Shown: positions 38,641 to 48,967, counted from the first letter of the stretch. The stretch: 64,000 nt of DNA from Microbacterium soli (GCF_039539005.1 NZ_BAABCP010000001.1:2046001-2110000), one strand, 5' to 3'. Program-made: numbers and translations. Notes: generated from the letters alone by a model not told the origin.

Positions 38641-39420
38641 TCAGCCGAAGCGGCCGGAGACGTAGTCCTCGGTGGCCTGCACGGACGGCGTGGTGAAGAT
38701 CGTGGCCGTGTCGTCGTACTCGATGAGCCTGCCGGGCTTGCCGGTGCCGGCGATGTTGAAGAATGCGGTGCGGTCCGACACGCGGCTGGCCTGCTGCATG
38801 TTGTGCGTGACGATGACGACCGTGTAGTCGTTCTTCAGCTCCCCGATGAGCTCCTCGATCGCGTACGTGGAGATGGGGTCCAGCGCCGAACACGGCTCGT
38901 CCATGAGGATCACCTCGGGGGAGACGGCGATCGCCCGCGCGATGCACAGGCGCTGCTGCTGCCCGCCGGACAGGCCCGAACCGGGCTTGTCGAGACGGTC
39001 TTTGACCTCGTTCCACAGGTTGGCACCGGTCAGGGATCGCTCGACCAGGTCGTCCTGATCGCTCTTGGACATCTTCTTGTTGTTGAGCTTGACGCCCGCG
39101 AGCACGTTCTCCTTGATGGACATGGTGGGGAACGGGTTGGGGCGCTGGAAGACCATGCCGACCTGACGGCGCACCAGCACCGGGTCGACGTTCGGGGCGT
39201 AGAGGTTCCGGCCGTCGACGAGCACCTCGCCCTCGACGCGGGCGCCGGGGATGACCTCGTGCATGCGGTTGAGCGTGCGCAGGAAGGTCGACTTCCCGCA
39301 TCCGGACGGGCCGATGAAGGCGGTGACGGTGTTGGGTCTGATATCGATGCTGACGCCCTCCACGGCGAGGAAATCGCCGTAGTAGACGTTGAGGTCGTTG
39401 ACTTCGATGCTCTTGGACAT
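38641..39420 (-). CDS. pstB: Phosphate ABC transporter ATP-binding protein
   Basis: The protein has 259 residues. Walker A is GPSGCGKST, the signature [14 protein letters not shown], Walker [14 protein letters not shown], and the His switch VTHNM. It drives phosphate uptake with PstA and PstC and, with PhoU, signals phosphate status. It is the last gene of pstSCAB. The ATG at 39420 gives the usual [15 protein letters not shown] start. Confidence 0.97.
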   Translation of the reverse strand: MSKSIEVNDLNVYYGDFLAVEGVSIDIRPNTVTAFIGPSGCGKSTFLRTLNRMHEVIPGARVEGEVLVDGRNLYAPNVDPVLVRRQVGMVFQRPNPFPTMSIKENVLAGVKLNNKKMSKSDQDDLVERSLTGANLWNEVKDRLDKPGSGLSGGQQQRLCIARAIAVSPEVILMDEPCSALDPISTYAIEELIGELKNDYTVVIVTHNMQQASRVSDRTAFFNIAGTGKPGRLIEYDDTATIFTTPSVQATEDYVSGRFG

Positions 39421-39452
39421 CTGAGGATCCTTCGTGATCGGGTTGAGGCGGC

Positions 39453-40538
39453 TCAGCGGCCGGCCGTCTTGGGGGCGAAGACCTTCGCGACCCATCGGGC
39501 GATGAGGTTGAGCACCATGACGATGAGGATGAGCGCCAGCGCGGCCGCCCAGGCACGGTCGAGGTAGGCGTCCGGAGGGACGCCGGGGTACTTCGACTGC
39601 ATGTACGAGAACACCGGGAGGGTGGCCATCTGCCCGCTGAACATGTTCAGGTTCATGCCCTGCACCATGCCGACGGTCAGCAGCAACGGCGCGGTCTCGC
39701 CGATCACGCGGGCGACGGCGAGCATGACGCTCGTCGTGATCCCCGCGATCGAGGTCGGCAGCACGACCCGCAGGATCGTCAGCCACTTCGGCACGCCCAG
39801 CGCGTAGGCCGCCTCCCGGAGCTCGTTGGGGACGATGCGCAGCAGCTCCTCCGAGCCGCGGACGACCACCGGGATCATCAGCACGGACAGCGACAGGGAG
39901 CCCATCACGCCGATGCGCGTGCCGGGGGCGACGAGCAGGGCGAAGACCGAGTAGATGAACAGTCCGGCCACGATCGAGGGGATGCCCGTCATCACGTCGA
40001 CGAGGAAGGTGATGCCGCGGGCGAGCTTGCGGCCCTGGCCGTACTCCACGAGGTAGATGGAGGTCATCAGACCGATCGGCACCGAGATGACCGTCGCGCC
40101 GAGGGTGATGAGCACCGTCCCCCACAGCGCATGGATCGCACCGCCGCCCGCGCCGACGATGTTGCGCATCGAGAAGGTGAAGAACTCGGTGTCGAAGCGG
40201 GCCAGTCCGTTGATGACGACCGTGTACAGCAGCGAGATCAGCGGCAGCAGCGCGAGGACGAAGGCGGCCGAGACGAGGGCCGTCATGAGCCGGTCGACCG
40301 CGCGGCGCCTGCTCTCGGCGATCGAGGAGATCGCGAAGATGAGCACCATGTAGATGAGCATCCCGACGACGACGGCCAGGGCGATGTTGAAGTCCGCCGG
40401 GTCCGCGCCGAGGTTGGCGACGGCGAAGACCACGGCCGAGATCGCGAAGCTGGCGATCAGCAGCATCCACGGCATCCGGCGCGGGAGGCGCCCGGAGCCG
40501 GTGGTGGCGGAAGCGGAGGGGGCGGCGATGGCGGTCAT
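39453..40538 (-). CDS. pstA: Phosphate ABC transporter permease PstA
   Basis: The protein has 361 residues. An N-terminal extension with three or four membrane helices precedes the usual six-helix permease; the EAA loop reads [23 protein letters not shown]. The longer N-terminus is normal for actinobacterial PstA. One base separates it from the pstC stop, and 32 bases from pstB. Confidence 0.95.
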   Translation of the reverse strand: MTAIAAPSASATTGSGRLPRRMPWMLLIASFAISAVVFAVANLGADPADFNIALAVVVGMLIYMVLIFAISSIAESRRRAVDRLMTALVSAAFVLALLPLISLLYTVVINGLARFDTEFFTFSMRNIVGAGGGAIHALWGTVLITLGATVISVPIGLMTSIYLVEYGQGRKLARGITFLVDVMTGIPSIVAGLFIYSVFALLVAPGTRIGVMGSLSLSVLMIPVVVRGSEELLRIVPNELREAAYALGVPKWLTILRVVLPTSIAGITTSVMLAVARVIGETAPLLLTVGMVQGMNLNMFSGQMATLPVFSYMQSKYPGVPPDAYLDRAWAAALALILIVMVLNLIARWVAKVFAPKTAGR

Positions 40539-40539
40539 G

Positions 40540-41496
40540 TCAGTTGGCTCCGGAGAACTCGGCGCGGCGGGAGACGATCCAGCGGGCGAGGAAGTTGACG
40601 GCGAAGGTCACGATGAACAGGACGAGTCCCGCGGCGATGAGCGTGTTGACGCCGTTGCCGTGCGCCTCGGGGAAGCGCAGGGCGATGATGGCGGGGATCG
40701 TCGTCGGGTTCTCCGGGTTGAGCAGGTTGAAGGTCACCAGTCCGAGGGGTGAGAGCACGAGGGTGACGGCCATCGTCTCGCCGAGCGCGCGGCCCAGCCC
40801 CAGCATCGCCCCGGAGACGATGCCGCTGCGCGCGAACGGCAGCACGGCCATGCGGATCATCTCCCAGCGGGTGGCGCCCAGGGCGAGAGCGGCCTCCTCG
40901 TGCAGCTTGGGCGTCTGCAGGAACACCTCGCGGCAGATGGCGGTCATGATCGGCAGGATCATCACCGCGAGCACGAGGGCGGCGGTGAGGATGGTCTTGC
41001 CCGTGCCGGAGGGCGTGCCGGAGAACATCGGGATCCAGCCGAGGTTCTCGTTCAGCCACTTGTAGAAGGGCACGAGCATGGGGGCGAAGGTCAGCGCGCC
41101 CCACATGCCGAAGACGACGGAGGGGACCGCCGCCAGAAGATCGATGATGTAGCCCAGCACGCCGGCGAGACGTCGAGGAGCGTAGTGCGAGATGAACAGC
41201 GCGATGCCGATGGCGATCGGCGCCGCCACGACCAGGGCGATGGCACTGGACCACAGCGTGCCGAAGACGAACGGCCAGACCCAGCTGAGGAACGACTCGC
41301 CCTTCAGGATCTGGTTCTGCGCGGGGTCCTCGGTGAGCACGGGGATCGACTGGACGAACAGGAACACCGCGACCGCGGCGAGGGTGACGAGGATGATGAT
41401 TCCCGCCCCCAGTGCGGTGCCGGAGAAGATGCGGTCTCCGGGGCGCTGCACGGCCTTGGCGTGCGTGCGGCCGGTGCCGGTCGTGGTGGTGGTCAT
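40540..41496 (-). CDS. pstC: Phosphate ABC transporter permease PstC
   Basis: The protein has 318 residues with six membrane helices. The EAA loop is LHEEAALALGATRWEMIRMAVLP, and the large periplasmic loop is typical of PstC. It pairs with PstA to form the phosphate channel. About 120 bases lie between it and the pstS stop. Confidence 0.95.
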   Translation of the reverse strand: MTTTTTGTGRTHAKAVQRPGDRIFSGTALGAGIIILVTLAAVAVFLFVQSIPVLTEDPAQNQILKGESFLSWVWPFVFGTLWSSAIALVVAAPIAIGIALFISHYAPRRLAGVLGYIIDLLAAVPSVVFGMWGALTFAPMLVPFYKWLNENLGWIPMFSGTPSGTGKTILTAALVLAVMILPIMTAICREVFLQTPKLHEEAALALGATRWEMIRMAVLPFARSGIVSGAMLGLGRALGETMAVTLVLSPLGLVTFNLLNPENPTTIPAIIALRFPEAHGNGVNTLIAAGLVLFIVTFAVNFLARWIVSRRAEFSGAN

Positions 41497-41615
41497 CGGG
41501 GCGGCTCCACGGGTACTGGTCTCTGACAGGTCTTCATGCGGGTGCCCCCGCGGCGCTGATCGTCGTGCTGAACAGCGCCACGGGGGCGGGATCTCAGCGG
41601 AGGCTGAGACGGATG

Positions 41616-42722
41616 CTACTCGGCGACCATGGCGTCGATCGCGGCGTTGACCTTCGTGCGCAGGTCCTCGGAGATGGGGGCGTTGCCCGCGGCAGCGGCC
41701 GCGTCATCCTGGCCCTGGGCGGAGGCGACGTACTGGAAGTACGCCTTCACGAGCGAGCCGACCTCGGCGTCGTCGTACTCGACGCAGCCGATCAGGTACG
41801 AGACCAGGGCGATCGGGTAGGAGCCGGCCGGTGCGGCAGCCGGGTCGACGGCGAACGCCAGGTCGTGGGCCGACCGGCCCTCCTCCAGCGGGGAGGCCGC
41901 CACGAGGGCCGATGCGGCCTCCGCGGAATACGGCACGTACTCGTCGCCGACCTTGATCGAGACCTGTCCGAGGCCCTCGGCCTGCGAGGCGTCCGCGAAG
42001 CCGATGTAGCCGACGCCCTCCGAGATGGCGGCGACCACGCCCGAGGTGCCCTCCGCGGCCTCGCCGGACTCGAGCGGCCAGACGTCGCTGGGCTCCTCGG
42101 TCCACGCGTCGGGGGCGACGGCGTTCAGGTAGGTGGTGAAGGTCTCCTGCGTGCCGGAGGCCTCAGCGCGGTGGACCGGGACGATGGCCTGGTCGGGCAG
42201 CGCGACGCCGTCGTTCTGAGAGGCGATGGCCGGGTCGTTCCAGTTGGTGATGTCACCGGCGAAGATCTTCGCGATGGTCTCCCCATCGAGGTTCAGGCTG
42301 TCGATGCCGTCGAGGTTGAACGCCACGGCGACCGGGGAGATGTACACGGGGATCTCGACGATGTCGTCGGAGACGCAGGCGCCGAACCCGCCGGCGGCGA
42401 GCTCGTCGGCGGTGTACGCACGGTCCGAGCCGATGAAGTTCGAGGCGCCCGAGATGAAGTTCTCCCGTCCCGGGCCGGAACCGGTGGAGGTGTAGTTGAC
42501 GGTGGTGCCGGTGTTCGCCTGCTGGAACGCGGCGACCCAGGCGGCCTGCGCGGCCTCCTGAGAGGAGGCGCCGGTGGCCTCGATGGTGCCCGTCAGGGCG
42601 GTCTCCGCCGGAGCGGAGCCTTCGGAGTCGGAGGGAGCCGGCTCGTTCGCGGCGCAGCCCGCGAGGGCGAGAGCGGCGATCGCGCTGATGGCGCTGAGTC
42701 GAGCGATGTGGGAGATCTTCAC
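41616..42722 (-). CDS. pstS: Phosphate-binding lipoprotein PstS
   Basis: The protein has 368 residues. A lipoprotein signal ends at ALALAGC. The mature part has TGSGPGRENFISGASNFIGSD and HRAEASGTQETF, the phosphate-contacting Ser/Gly and Arg/Ser/Gly/Thr loops of PstS. It captures phosphate outside the membrane and hands it to PstCA. I chose the GTG at 42722, which gives a compact signal peptide; the frame stays open to 42770. A PHO box lies 67 bases upstream. Confidence 0.95.
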   Translation of the reverse strand: MKISHIARLSAISAIAALALAGCAANEPAPSDSEGSAPAETALTGTIEATGASSQEAAQAAWVAAFQQANTGTTVNYTSTGSGPGRENFISGASNFIGSDRAYTADELAAGGFGACVSDDIVEIPVYISPVAVAFNLDGIDSLNLDGETIAKIFAGDITNWNDPAIASQNDGVALPDQAIVPVHRAEASGTQETFTTYLNAVAPDAWTEEPSDVWPLESGEAAEGTSGVVAAISEGVGYIGFADASQAEGLGQVSIKVGDEYVPYSAEAASALVAASPLEEGRSAHDLAFAVDPAAAPAGSYPIALVSYLIGCVEYDDAEVGSLVKAYFQYVASAQGQDDAAAAAGNAPISEDLRTKVNAAIDAMVAE

Positions 42723-42788
42723 TGTGGATCCGTTCGATCGGGGAATCATGTCATGCCGGTGCAGGCACACAGTGACGCTAAGTGCGGC

Positions 42789-42829
42789 GGTTAACGAGAC
42801 TGGACCCTGCTGGTGAACGGGAGGTGAAC
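42789..42829 (-). promoter_or_regulatory. PHO box upstream of pstS
   Basis: Read on the minus strand, GTTCACC (42823-42829) and GTTCACC (42812-42818) are spaced exactly 11 bases apart, with GTTAACC (42789-42795) a further 23 bases on. Direct 11-base repeats of GTTCACC are the PhoP box of Streptomyces. RegX3 in this window is the expected binder (inference). Confidence 0.75.
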
Positions 42830-42854
42830 GGAATCGGGCGTTTCCCGCACGGGA

Positions 42855-43793
42855 TCAGGCCTTGGGCGTGTGCGTCTCGATCGAGATGATCCCCGAACCG
42901 GGGTTGGTTGCCGAGAGGTGAACGACGGAGAAACCCGCGACCTCCAGGTTTCCCGCACTGTCGACGTAGGAGCCGTGCATGGTCCCGGTCGCCAGAGCCA
43001 GCTCCGAGATGATCGCAGGGAGGACGGGCCTGTGGCTGCACAGCACGGCGGGCTTCCGGGCGCGCACCCGACGTCCGATCACGGAGCGGATGTCCGCCGC
43101 GCCGCTCTCCCAGGCGTCCTGGCTGATCTTCGCCGTGACGCGGGCGGATCGCCCGAGCCGGCGCTCCAGCGGTGCGATCGTCTGCCGGCATCGCGCCGCG
43201 TCGCTGCTGACGATGCGGCGCACGCCGAACGCCTTCAGCGGGGCGACGATGGCATCGGCCTGGTGCCGGCCGCGCTCCGTCAGCGGGCGCTCGGCGTCCG
43301 TGCCGTCCCATCCGGACCGGCCGACGGCCTTGGCGTGCCGCAGCACGATGACGGGGAAGGTGTGCAGCACCCCGTCGTCCACCAGACGGGCGAAGTTGTC
43401 GAGGATCTCCACGTCCACCGGGTAGCTCAGCCGGGCACGCGCCTTCTTCAGGCTCATCCACTCGATGCCGGAGATCTCACTGTTGGGCAGGAAGCTGGAT
43501 GCGCGGATCGCCGCGTCCGTCGCCTCCGCCGCCCAGTAGTGCACGACCTTCTGCCGCTTGGGGCGCATCCAGTACTTGCTGACGCCGACGGGCACGCCGA
43601 GGGCGACCTTGATGCCGGTCTCCTCGTGCACCTCCCGCACAGCCGTCTGGGCGAGCATCTCCCCGGGGTCCACCTTGCCCTTGGGGAGGGTGACGTCGCG
43701 GTACTTGGTGCGGTGGATGAGCAGGACGCGCAGCTTGCCCTCGACCAGGCGCCACACGACGGCCCCGGCCGCGAACACGGCGGTGTCGCTCAT
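42855..43793 (-). CDS. Nudix hydrolase fused to a phosphohistidine phosphatase domain (MutT1-like)
   Basis: The protein has 312 residues. The N-terminal Nudix box is [23 protein letters not shown] (G-x5-E-x7-REUxEE). The C-terminal half is a histidine phosphatase with VLRHAKA (RHG motif changed to RHA, as in SixA-like proteins) and CSHRPVLP. Mycobacterial MutT1, with the same architecture, sanitises 8-oxo-dGTP and diadenosine polyphosphates. The ATG overlaps the ppk stop by four bases, so they are coupled; a role linked to polyphosphate is possible but inferred. Confidence 0.88.
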   Translation of the reverse strand: MSDTAVFAAGAVVWRLVEGKLRVLLIHRTKYRDVTLPKGKVDPGEMLAQTAVREVHEETGIKVALGVPVGVSKYWMRPKRQKVVHYWAAEATDAAIRASSFLPNSEISGIEWMSLKKARARLSYPVDVEILDNFARLVDDGVLHTFPVIVLRHAKAVGRSGWDGTDAERPLTERGRHQADAIVAPLKAFGVRRIVSSDAARCRQTIAPLERRLGRSARVTAKISQDAWESGAADIRSVIGRRVRARKPAVLCSHRPVLPAIISELALATGTMHGSYVDSAGNLEVAGFSVVHLSATNPGSGIISIETHTPKA

Positions 43794-46000
43794 CGGACCG
43801 TTCGCTTGCGACGGCGACTCTGCACCGCGAGCATCCGGCTGTCCTGCAGATCGAGGCGCGGATGCTCGGGGTCGTCCACGGGGCGCGTCCAGGCGCCGCC
43901 TTCCCCCAGATGCCACGAGCTGGTGCCCTCGTCCATGGCCAGGTCGAACAGGTCGTGCAGTTCCTGGATGTGCTCGGGATCGGCGAGGCGCACGAGCGCC
44001 TCCACACGACGGTCGAGGTTGCGGTGCATCATGTCGGCGCTGCCGATGTACACGATGGGGGCGCCGTCGTTCTCGAAGGCGAAGATGCGGGAGTGCTCCA
44101 GGTAGCGGCCCAGGATGCTGCGCACGGTGATGTTGTCGCTCACGCCGGGCAGGTCCACACGCAGGCTGCAGATGCCGCGGACCCACACCTCCACCTCCAC
44201 GCCCGCCATGCTCGCGCGGTACAGCGCGTCGATGACCTGCTCGTCGACCATCGAGTTGACCTTGATCCGCACGCGGGCGCGCTTTCCTGCCTCGGCGTTG
44301 CGGCGCTCACGGTCGATGTGCCGCAGCAGGCCCTTCCGCAGGTGCAGCGGTGCCACCAGCAGACGTTTGAACTTCTTCTCGATCGCGTAGCCGCTCAGCT
44401 CGTTGAACAGCCGCGTGAGGTCCTTGCCGACCTGCGGATCGGCGGTGAACAGCCCGAAGTCCTCGTACATGCGGCTGGTCTTCGGGTTGTAGTTGCCGGT
44501 GCCCACGTGCGAGTAGTGCCGCAGCTCCCCGTCCTCCTCGCGGATCACCAGCGCGAGCTTGCAGTGCGTCTTCAGTCCCACCAGGCCATACACGACGTGC
44601 ACGCCGGCCTTCTCGAGCTTGCGCGCCCAGACGATGTTGTTGGCCTCGTCGAACCGGGCCTTGACCTCCACGAGCGCGAGCACCGACTTGCCGGCCTCGG
44701 CGGCATCGATGAGGGCCTGCACGACAGGGCTGTCGCCCGAGGTGCGGTACAGGGTCTGCTTGATGGCCAGCACATGCGGGTCACGGGCGGCCTGATCCAG
44801 GAACGCCTGCACACTGGTGGCGAAGGACTCGTACGGGTGGTGCACGAGGACGTCGGCCCGGCCGATGGCCTTGAAGATGTCGGGGCGCTCGTTGCTGTCG
44901 CCCGGCTGGAATGCCACCGCAGTGGTCGGCAGATGCGGGGGATAGCGCAGATCGGGCCGGTCGATGCGGGCGAGGTCGAACAGGCCTCGCAGGTCCAGCG
45001 GGCCCGGGAGCCGGTAGACCTCCTGATCGGTGATGTCGAGCTCCTTGATGAGCAGCTCGAGGGTCACATCATCCATGTCGTCGGTGATCTCGAGACGGAT
45101 CGGCGGACCGAAGCGGCGGCGCAGCAGCTCGGCCTCCAGCGCCTGGATGAGGTTCTCGCTCTCGTCCTCCTCCACGTCGAAGTCCTCGTTGCGGGTGAGG
45201 CGGAAGGCGTGATGGTCGAGCACCTCCATCCCGGGGAAGAGGTCGTCGAGGTGGTTGGCGATGAGCTCCTCGAGGCGGATGAAGCGCAGGATCTCCCCGG
45301 CGCTGGGCACTTCGATGAAGCGGGGCAGCATGGGCGGCACCTTCAGCCGGGCGAAGTCCTGTCTGCCGGTGCGGGCGTTGCGGATGCGGATGGCGAGGTT
45401 CAGCGACAGCCCGGAGATGTACGGGAACGGGTGCGCGGGGTCGACCGCGAGCGGCATGAGCACGGGGAACACCTGGGCCTGGAAGTACTCGCCCAGCGAG
45501 TCCCGCTCGGCGTCGGTCAGGTCGGCCCACTCGGTGATCTCGATCCCCGCATCGGCCAGCGCGGGCCTGACCCGGTGGGTCCACGCGTCCGCGTGGCGCA
45601 GCTGCAGCGCGTGCGCCTCGGCGGAGATGTCCGCGAGGGCGTCCGACGGCGCGCGGCCGACGTTCGTCGGCATGGCCAGGCCGGTCAGGATGCGGCGCTT
45701 GAGACCCGCGACGCGCACCATGAAGAACTCGTCGAGATTGCTCGCGAAGATCGCCAGGAAGTTCGCCCGCTCCAGCTCCGGCAGCGACGCGTCCTCCGCC
45801 AGTTCCAGCACGCGCCGGTTGAACGCCAGCCAGCTCAGCTCCCTGTCGTGGTAGCGGTGCGCGGGAAGCTCGGCATCAGGCAGCTCGTGCGCATCGAAGT
45901 CATCGTCCTCGGCGTCTCCGAGTCCGGCGTCGGCAGGTGCGGGTTCCCTCATGGGGTACATCTTCGCACCCACCGGTGACGGTTTCGTGAACTCAGTCAT
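43790..46000 (-). CDS. ppk1: Polyphosphate kinase
   Basis: The protein has 736 residues and makes polyphosphate from [24 protein letters not shown] is the N-terminal signature. The autophosphorylated His lies in [24 protein letters not shown], and [14 protein letters not shown] and [15 protein letters not shown] complete the two phospholipase-D-like halves. The start overlaps the stop of the upstream GlnR-like regulator by eight bases. The position beside the pst operon fits a phosphate-storage role. Confidence 0.96.
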   Translation of the reverse strand: MTEFTKPSPVGAKMYPMREPAPADAGLGDAEDDDFDAHELPDAELPAHRYHDRELSWLAFNRRVLELAEDASLPELERANFLAIFASNLDEFFMVRVAGLKRRILTGLAMPTNVGRAPSDALADISAEAHALQLRHADAWTHRVRPALADAGIEITEWADLTDAERDSLGEYFQAQVFPVLMPLAVDPAHPFPYISGLSLNLAIRIRNARTGRQDFARLKVPPMLPRFIEVPSAGEILRFIRLEELIANHLDDLFPGMEVLDHHAFRLTRNEDFDVEEDESENLIQALEAELLRRRFGPPIRLEITDDMDDVTLELLIKELDITDQEVYRLPGPLDLRGLFDLARIDRPDLRYPPHLPTTAVAFQPGDSNERPDIFKAIGRADVLVHHPYESFATSVQAFLDQAARDPHVLAIKQTLYRTSGDSPVVQALIDAAEAGKSVLALVEVKARFDEANNIVWARKLEKAGVHVVYGLVGLKTHCKLALVIREEDGELRHYSHVGTGNYNPKTSRMYEDFGLFTADPQVGKDLTRLFNELSGYAIEKKFKRLLVAPLHLRKGLLRHIDRERRNAEAGKRARVRIKVNSMVDEQVIDALYRASMAGVEVEVWVRGICSLRVDLPGVSDNITVRSILGRYLEHSRIFAFENDGAPIVYIGSADMMHRNLDRRVEALVRLADPEHIQELHDLFDLAMDEGTSSWHLGEGGAWTRPVDDPEHPRLDLQDSRMLAVQSRRRKRTVR

Positions 46001-46670
46001 CGGGGTCGTCGTCCTCGTCGTGAAGATTGAAGCGGTAGCCGACGTTGCGGACGGTGCCGATGATCTGCTCGGCCTCGCCGAGCTTGGCGCGCAGCCGTCG
46101 CACGTGCACGTCGACCGTGCGGGTGCCGCCGAAGTAGTCGTAGCCCCACACGTCGCTCAGCAGCTGCTCCCGGGTGAACACTCGCGCGGGGTGGGTGGCG
46201 AGGAAGTGCAGCAGTTGGAACTCCTTGTAGGTCAGATCCAGCGGACGGCCGTGGAGCTTCGCGGAGTAGGACTGCTCGTCGATCGTGATCCCGGATGCCT
46301 GCACGCGCGCCGGCTCGTCCGTCCGGGGGCGGGAGAGAGCCAGACGCAGCCGTGCATCGACCTCGGCGGGACCCGCGTCGCGCAGCATGACGTCGTCGAA
46401 GCCCCAGTCCGCCGACACCGCGCTGAGCCCGCCCTCGGTCACCACCAGCAGCACCGGCGCCTCGACCGCCGCGGCGCGCAGCACGCGGCAGGCCGCCCGT
46501 GCGGCGATGAGATCCGCGGTGGCGTCGACGAGGATGGCATCCGCCTCCGGCAGGGTGACCAGGTGGGCGGGATCCAGCGGGTGATGGCGGAGGCTGTGCG
46601 AGAGCAGCCCGAGCGCGGGCAGCAGCGCCTCCGCGTCGGAGGCGGGGCTGAGCGCGAGCAGCAGGGCCAC
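45993..46670 (-). CDS. GlnR-like orphan response regulator
   Basis: The protein has 225 residues. The N-terminal receiver-like domain lacks the acidic pair after the first strand ([13 protein letters not shown]) and keeps only an Asp in AILVDATAD, so classical phosphorylation is unlikely. The C-terminal OmpR-type winged helix is intact: [28 protein letters not shown]...[22 protein letters not shown]. This is the design of actinobacterial GlnR, which controls nitrogen genes and, in some species, phosphate crosstalk. Target genes are unknown. It is cotranscribed with ppk1. Confidence 0.8.
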   Translation of the reverse strand: MALLLALSPASDAEALLPALGLLSHSLRHHPLDPAHLVTLPEADAILVDATADLIAARAACRVLRAAAVEAPVLLVVTEGGLSAVSADWGFDDVMLRDAGPAEVDARLRLALSRPRTDEPARVQASGITIDEQSYSAKLHGRPLDLTYKEFQLLHFLATHPARVFTREQLLSDVWGYDYFGGTRTVDVHVRRLRAKLGEAEQIIGTVRNVGYRFNLHDEDDDPDD

Positions 46671-46729
46671 GCGACGATCTTAGTTCGCGACGTGGCCGCG
46701 GCCGACGGGAAGTCCCCGCCCGTCCCCAG

Positions 46730-46735
46730 TACGAT
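46730..46735 (+). promoter_or_regulatory. Leaderless-type -10 box
   Basis: TACGAT, six bases, then the ATG at 46742. Confidence 0.5.
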
Positions 46736-46741
46736 GGCGGC

Positions 46742-47035
46742 ATGGCTGAACCGGCTCTCGCGCCACGCAACGCGATCCACGGCGTCATCGCCGTGTGGGT
46801 CGTCGCGCTGGCCGTCGCAGTCGCCCTGGGGGTCCTCGTCTCCGAACCGGAGCGCGACAGGTGGCTGCTGATCGCCTTCGGCGGGATCGTGCTGCTGGCC
46901 TTCGCCGTGCAGCTGGCCTACGGGCGGGCGCGGGGATTCATCGTGCGCGCGGCGGGGAGCGCGATGGGCGCACTGGTGATCATGGCGCTGGTCTCGGCGG
47001 GATTCGGGCTGTCCGCCCTCGTTTCCGCTCTGTGA
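46742..47035 (+). CDS. Small three-helix membrane protein, unknown function
   Basis: The protein has 97 residues and three hydrophobic helices (about 13-32, 41-59, 71-95) joined by short charged loops. No motif is recognised. Codon use matches its neighbours and a -10 box sits six bases before the ATG, so it is probably real. It is divergent from the GlnR-like regulator and lies just upstream of another tiny membrane protein. Confidence 0.7.
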   Translation: MAEPALAPRNAIHGVIAVWVVALAVAVALGVLVSEPERDRWLLIAFGGIVLLAFAVQLAYGRARGFIVRAAGSAMGALVIMALVSAGFGLSALVSAL

Positions 47036-47082
47036 CGCCAGGGCAGGACTCCGGCATCCGCACCGCCGATGCCGGGAGCGAC

Positions 47083-47088
47083 TAGACT
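47083..47088 (+). promoter_or_regulatory. Leaderless-type -10 box for a 37-residue protein
   Basis: TAGACT, six bases, then the ATG at 47095. Confidence 0.55.
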
Positions 47089-47094
47089 GCTGAC

Positions 47095-47208
47095 ATGGAT
47101 CCCGTCGCCCTCGAATTCTTCTTCCTCGGTCTGCTGGGACTGGCGAGCCTCGCGATCGCCTTCGTCGCCGGCGCCGTGCTCGTCAACCTGTTCCGCGGCC
47201 AGCGCTGA
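47095..47208 (+). CDS. 37-residue single-pass membrane microprotein
   Basis: The ORF opens MDPVALEFF and continues as one membrane helix of about 25 residues ending VLVNLFRGQR. The helix is hydrophobic throughout, the C-terminal RGQR is positive, and a TAGACT box sits exactly six bases before the ATG. It is too short for usual gene callers. It lies 13 bases before the nitrobindin-like gene and is probably cotranscribed. Function unknown. Confidence 0.65.
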   Translation: MDPVALEFFFLGLLGLASLAIAFVAGAVLVNLFRGQR

Positions 47209-47221
47209 TCCGACGCGCGTC

Positions 47222-47824
47222 GTGATCGAGCTGCCCACGGATCTCCCCGCCGAACTGGTCCCGTTCTCCTGGCTGCTGGGCGTCTGGGAGGGGACCGGCG
47301 TCATCGAGTACACGGCGGGTGGGACCCGCTTCCAGGGCGAGTTCTCGCACCGCGTTAGCTTCAGCCATGACGGCGGTCCGTTCCTGAACTACTCCGCCAC
47401 GGCGTCCTTCCTCGGTGCGGACGGCACGGACGAGCCCGTGCGGCTGCTGGCGGAGACGGGGTTCTGGCGGCTGTCGCGGCCGCGTACGGATGCCGATCCC
47501 GGCCCCGCCCTGCTGCCGCCGGTGTCCCCGGGGCGGGTGCGCACCGTCGACGACGTGGAGAGTCTGCGCACCGAGGACGGCTTCCCCATCGAGGTGTCGG
47601 TCGTGCACTCCGACGGCACACTCGAACTGTACCTGGGGCGCATCGCCGGTCCCCGGATCGACATCGCCACGGATGCCGTGGTGCGCTCGGCCGGCGCCAA
47701 GGCGTACACGGCGGCCACCCGCATGTACGGGCTGGTGGATTCGCACCTGCTGTGGGCGTGGGACATCACCGCGCTGGGCGAGCAGCTGAAGTCGCACGCG
47801 TCCGCCCGCCTCGCGAAGGTGTGA
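47222..47824 (+). CDS. Nitrobindin-like (FABP family, DUF1794) protein
   Basis: The protein has 200 residues. FSWLLGVWEGTGVIEY is the GxWxGxG motif of the nitrobindin/FABP-like beta-barrel. Mycobacterial and plant nitrobindins bind heme and scavenge nitric oxide or peroxynitrite; the heme-binding His normally sits near the C-terminus, and SHLLWAWDITALG here has a candidate (inference). The frame is open upstream; the GTG at 47222 gives the conserved N-terminus. It is followed by ygfZ with overlap or near-overlap. Confidence 0.82.
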   Translation: MIELPTDLPAELVPFSWLLGVWEGTGVIEYTAGGTRFQGEFSHRVSFSHDGGPFLNYSATASFLGADGTDEPVRLLAETGFWRLSRPRTDADPGPALLPPVSPGRVRTVDDVESLRTEDGFPIEVSVVHSDGTLELYLGRIAGPRIDIATDAVVRSAGAKAYTAATRMYGLVDSHLLWAWDITALGEQLKSHASARLAKV

Positions 47825-47826
47825 TC

Positions 47827-48936
47827 ATGTCCGTCTTCGATGAGCTCGCGGGCGCGGTGCGCGATGGCGATGTCATCGCGCATTTCGGCAACCCGATCAT
47901 CGAGCAGCGGGAGCTCGCGCACGGCGAGGCGCTCGTGCCGCTGACCGATCGCGTGCTGGTCGAGGTCGCGGGCGAGGACCGGCTCGGCTGGCTGGACTCG
48001 TTCACCTCGCAGTCCGTGGCGGGCCTGGCCCCGGGGGAGAGCACGGAGCTGCTGATCCTGGACCCGCAGGGGCGCGTGGAGCACGCGGCCGGGGTGCTCG
48101 AGGACGGTTCGTCGGTGTGGCTGATCGCCGACGCCGGTGACGCCGAGAAGCTCGTCGCGTGGCTCCAGCGCATGGTGTTCCGCGCGCGCGTCACCGTGAC
48201 GATGCGGGCGGATGCCGCGCTGGTCGGCCTCTTCACCGGCGGGGACGCGGAGGCGCGGATCACGGCATCCGCCCCGCATGGTGTCCCCCTCCTCTGGCGC
48301 GATCCGTGGCGCGAGGTGCAGCCCGGCGGGCACCAGTACGCCGTCACAGCCGGGCATCCCGCCGCCGACTACACGTGGAGCGTGGCCGTCGTCGACGAGG
48401 CGTCCACCCTGACGGGGCCCTTCGCGGGGGCGCTGGCCGCCGAGGCGCTGCGCGTCGCGGCCTGGCGTCCGCGCTGGTCTCACGAGGTCGACGAGCGCAC
48501 GATCCCGCACGAATCGGACTGGATCCGCAGCGCCGTGCACCTGAACAAGGGCTGCTACCGCGGGCAGGAGACCGTCGCCAAGGTGCACAATCTCGGGCAT
48601 CCGCCGCGGCGCCTCGCGGCCCTGCACCTGGACGGCAGCGACGTCGTGCTGCCTGTGCCCGGTGATCCCGTGCTCTCCGGCGAGAACGAGGTCGGGCGCA
48701 TCACCTCCGCCGCGCTGCACCACGAGGACGGTCCGATCGCCCTGGCGATCCTGTCCCGCCGTGCACCGGTGGGTGATCTCGTCGTGCGCTCGGAGGGCGT
48801 CGACATCGCCGCCGCCCAGCAGGTGATCGTGCCGGCCGATGCGGGGGCCACGGCCGACGTGCCGCGACTGACAAGGCTCTCCCGGCGACCCGTCGCGGAG
48901 GACCCGCGCACGCGCACCGACGACGGCGCGCGCTGA
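47827..48936 (+). CDS. ygfZ: YgfZ folate-binding, iron-sulfur repair protein
   Basis: The protein has 369 residues, a GcvT-like fold. KGCYRGQETVAKVHNLG is the diagnostic YgfZ motif, with the Cys needed for function. YgfZ uses folate to help assemble or repair Fe-S enzymes. ATG at 47827 is chosen; GTG at 47821 overlaps the previous stop codon and is also possible. The gene is probably in an operon with the nitrobindin-like protein, which would link NO or oxidative damage to Fe-S repair. Confidence 0.9.
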   Translation: MSVFDELAGAVRDGDVIAHFGNPIIEQRELAHGEALVPLTDRVLVEVAGEDRLGWLDSFTSQSVAGLAPGESTELLILDPQGRVEHAAGVLEDGSSVWLIADAGDAEKLVAWLQRMVFRARVTVTMRADAALVGLFTGGDAEARITASAPHGVPLLWRDPWREVQPGGHQYAVTAGHPAADYTWSVAVVDEASTLTGPFAGALAAEALRVAAWRPRWSHEVDERTIPHESDWIRSAVHLNKGCYRGQETVAKVHNLGHPPRRLAALHLDGSDVVLPVPGDPVLSGENEVGRITSAALHHEDGPIALAILSRRAPVGDLVVRSEGVDIAAAQQVIVPADAGATADVPRLTRLSRRPVAEDPRTRTDDGAR

Positions 48937-48967
48937 AGGATCGGGCCCGCCCGCACCGCGGCTCGAC

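Noticed and set aside
43862-45979. A 705-codon plus-strand open frame opposite ppk1
   Set aside because: It is antisense to an unmistakable polyphosphate kinase with intact motifs. Long antisense frames are expected in DNA of this GC content and the translation has no recognisable domain.
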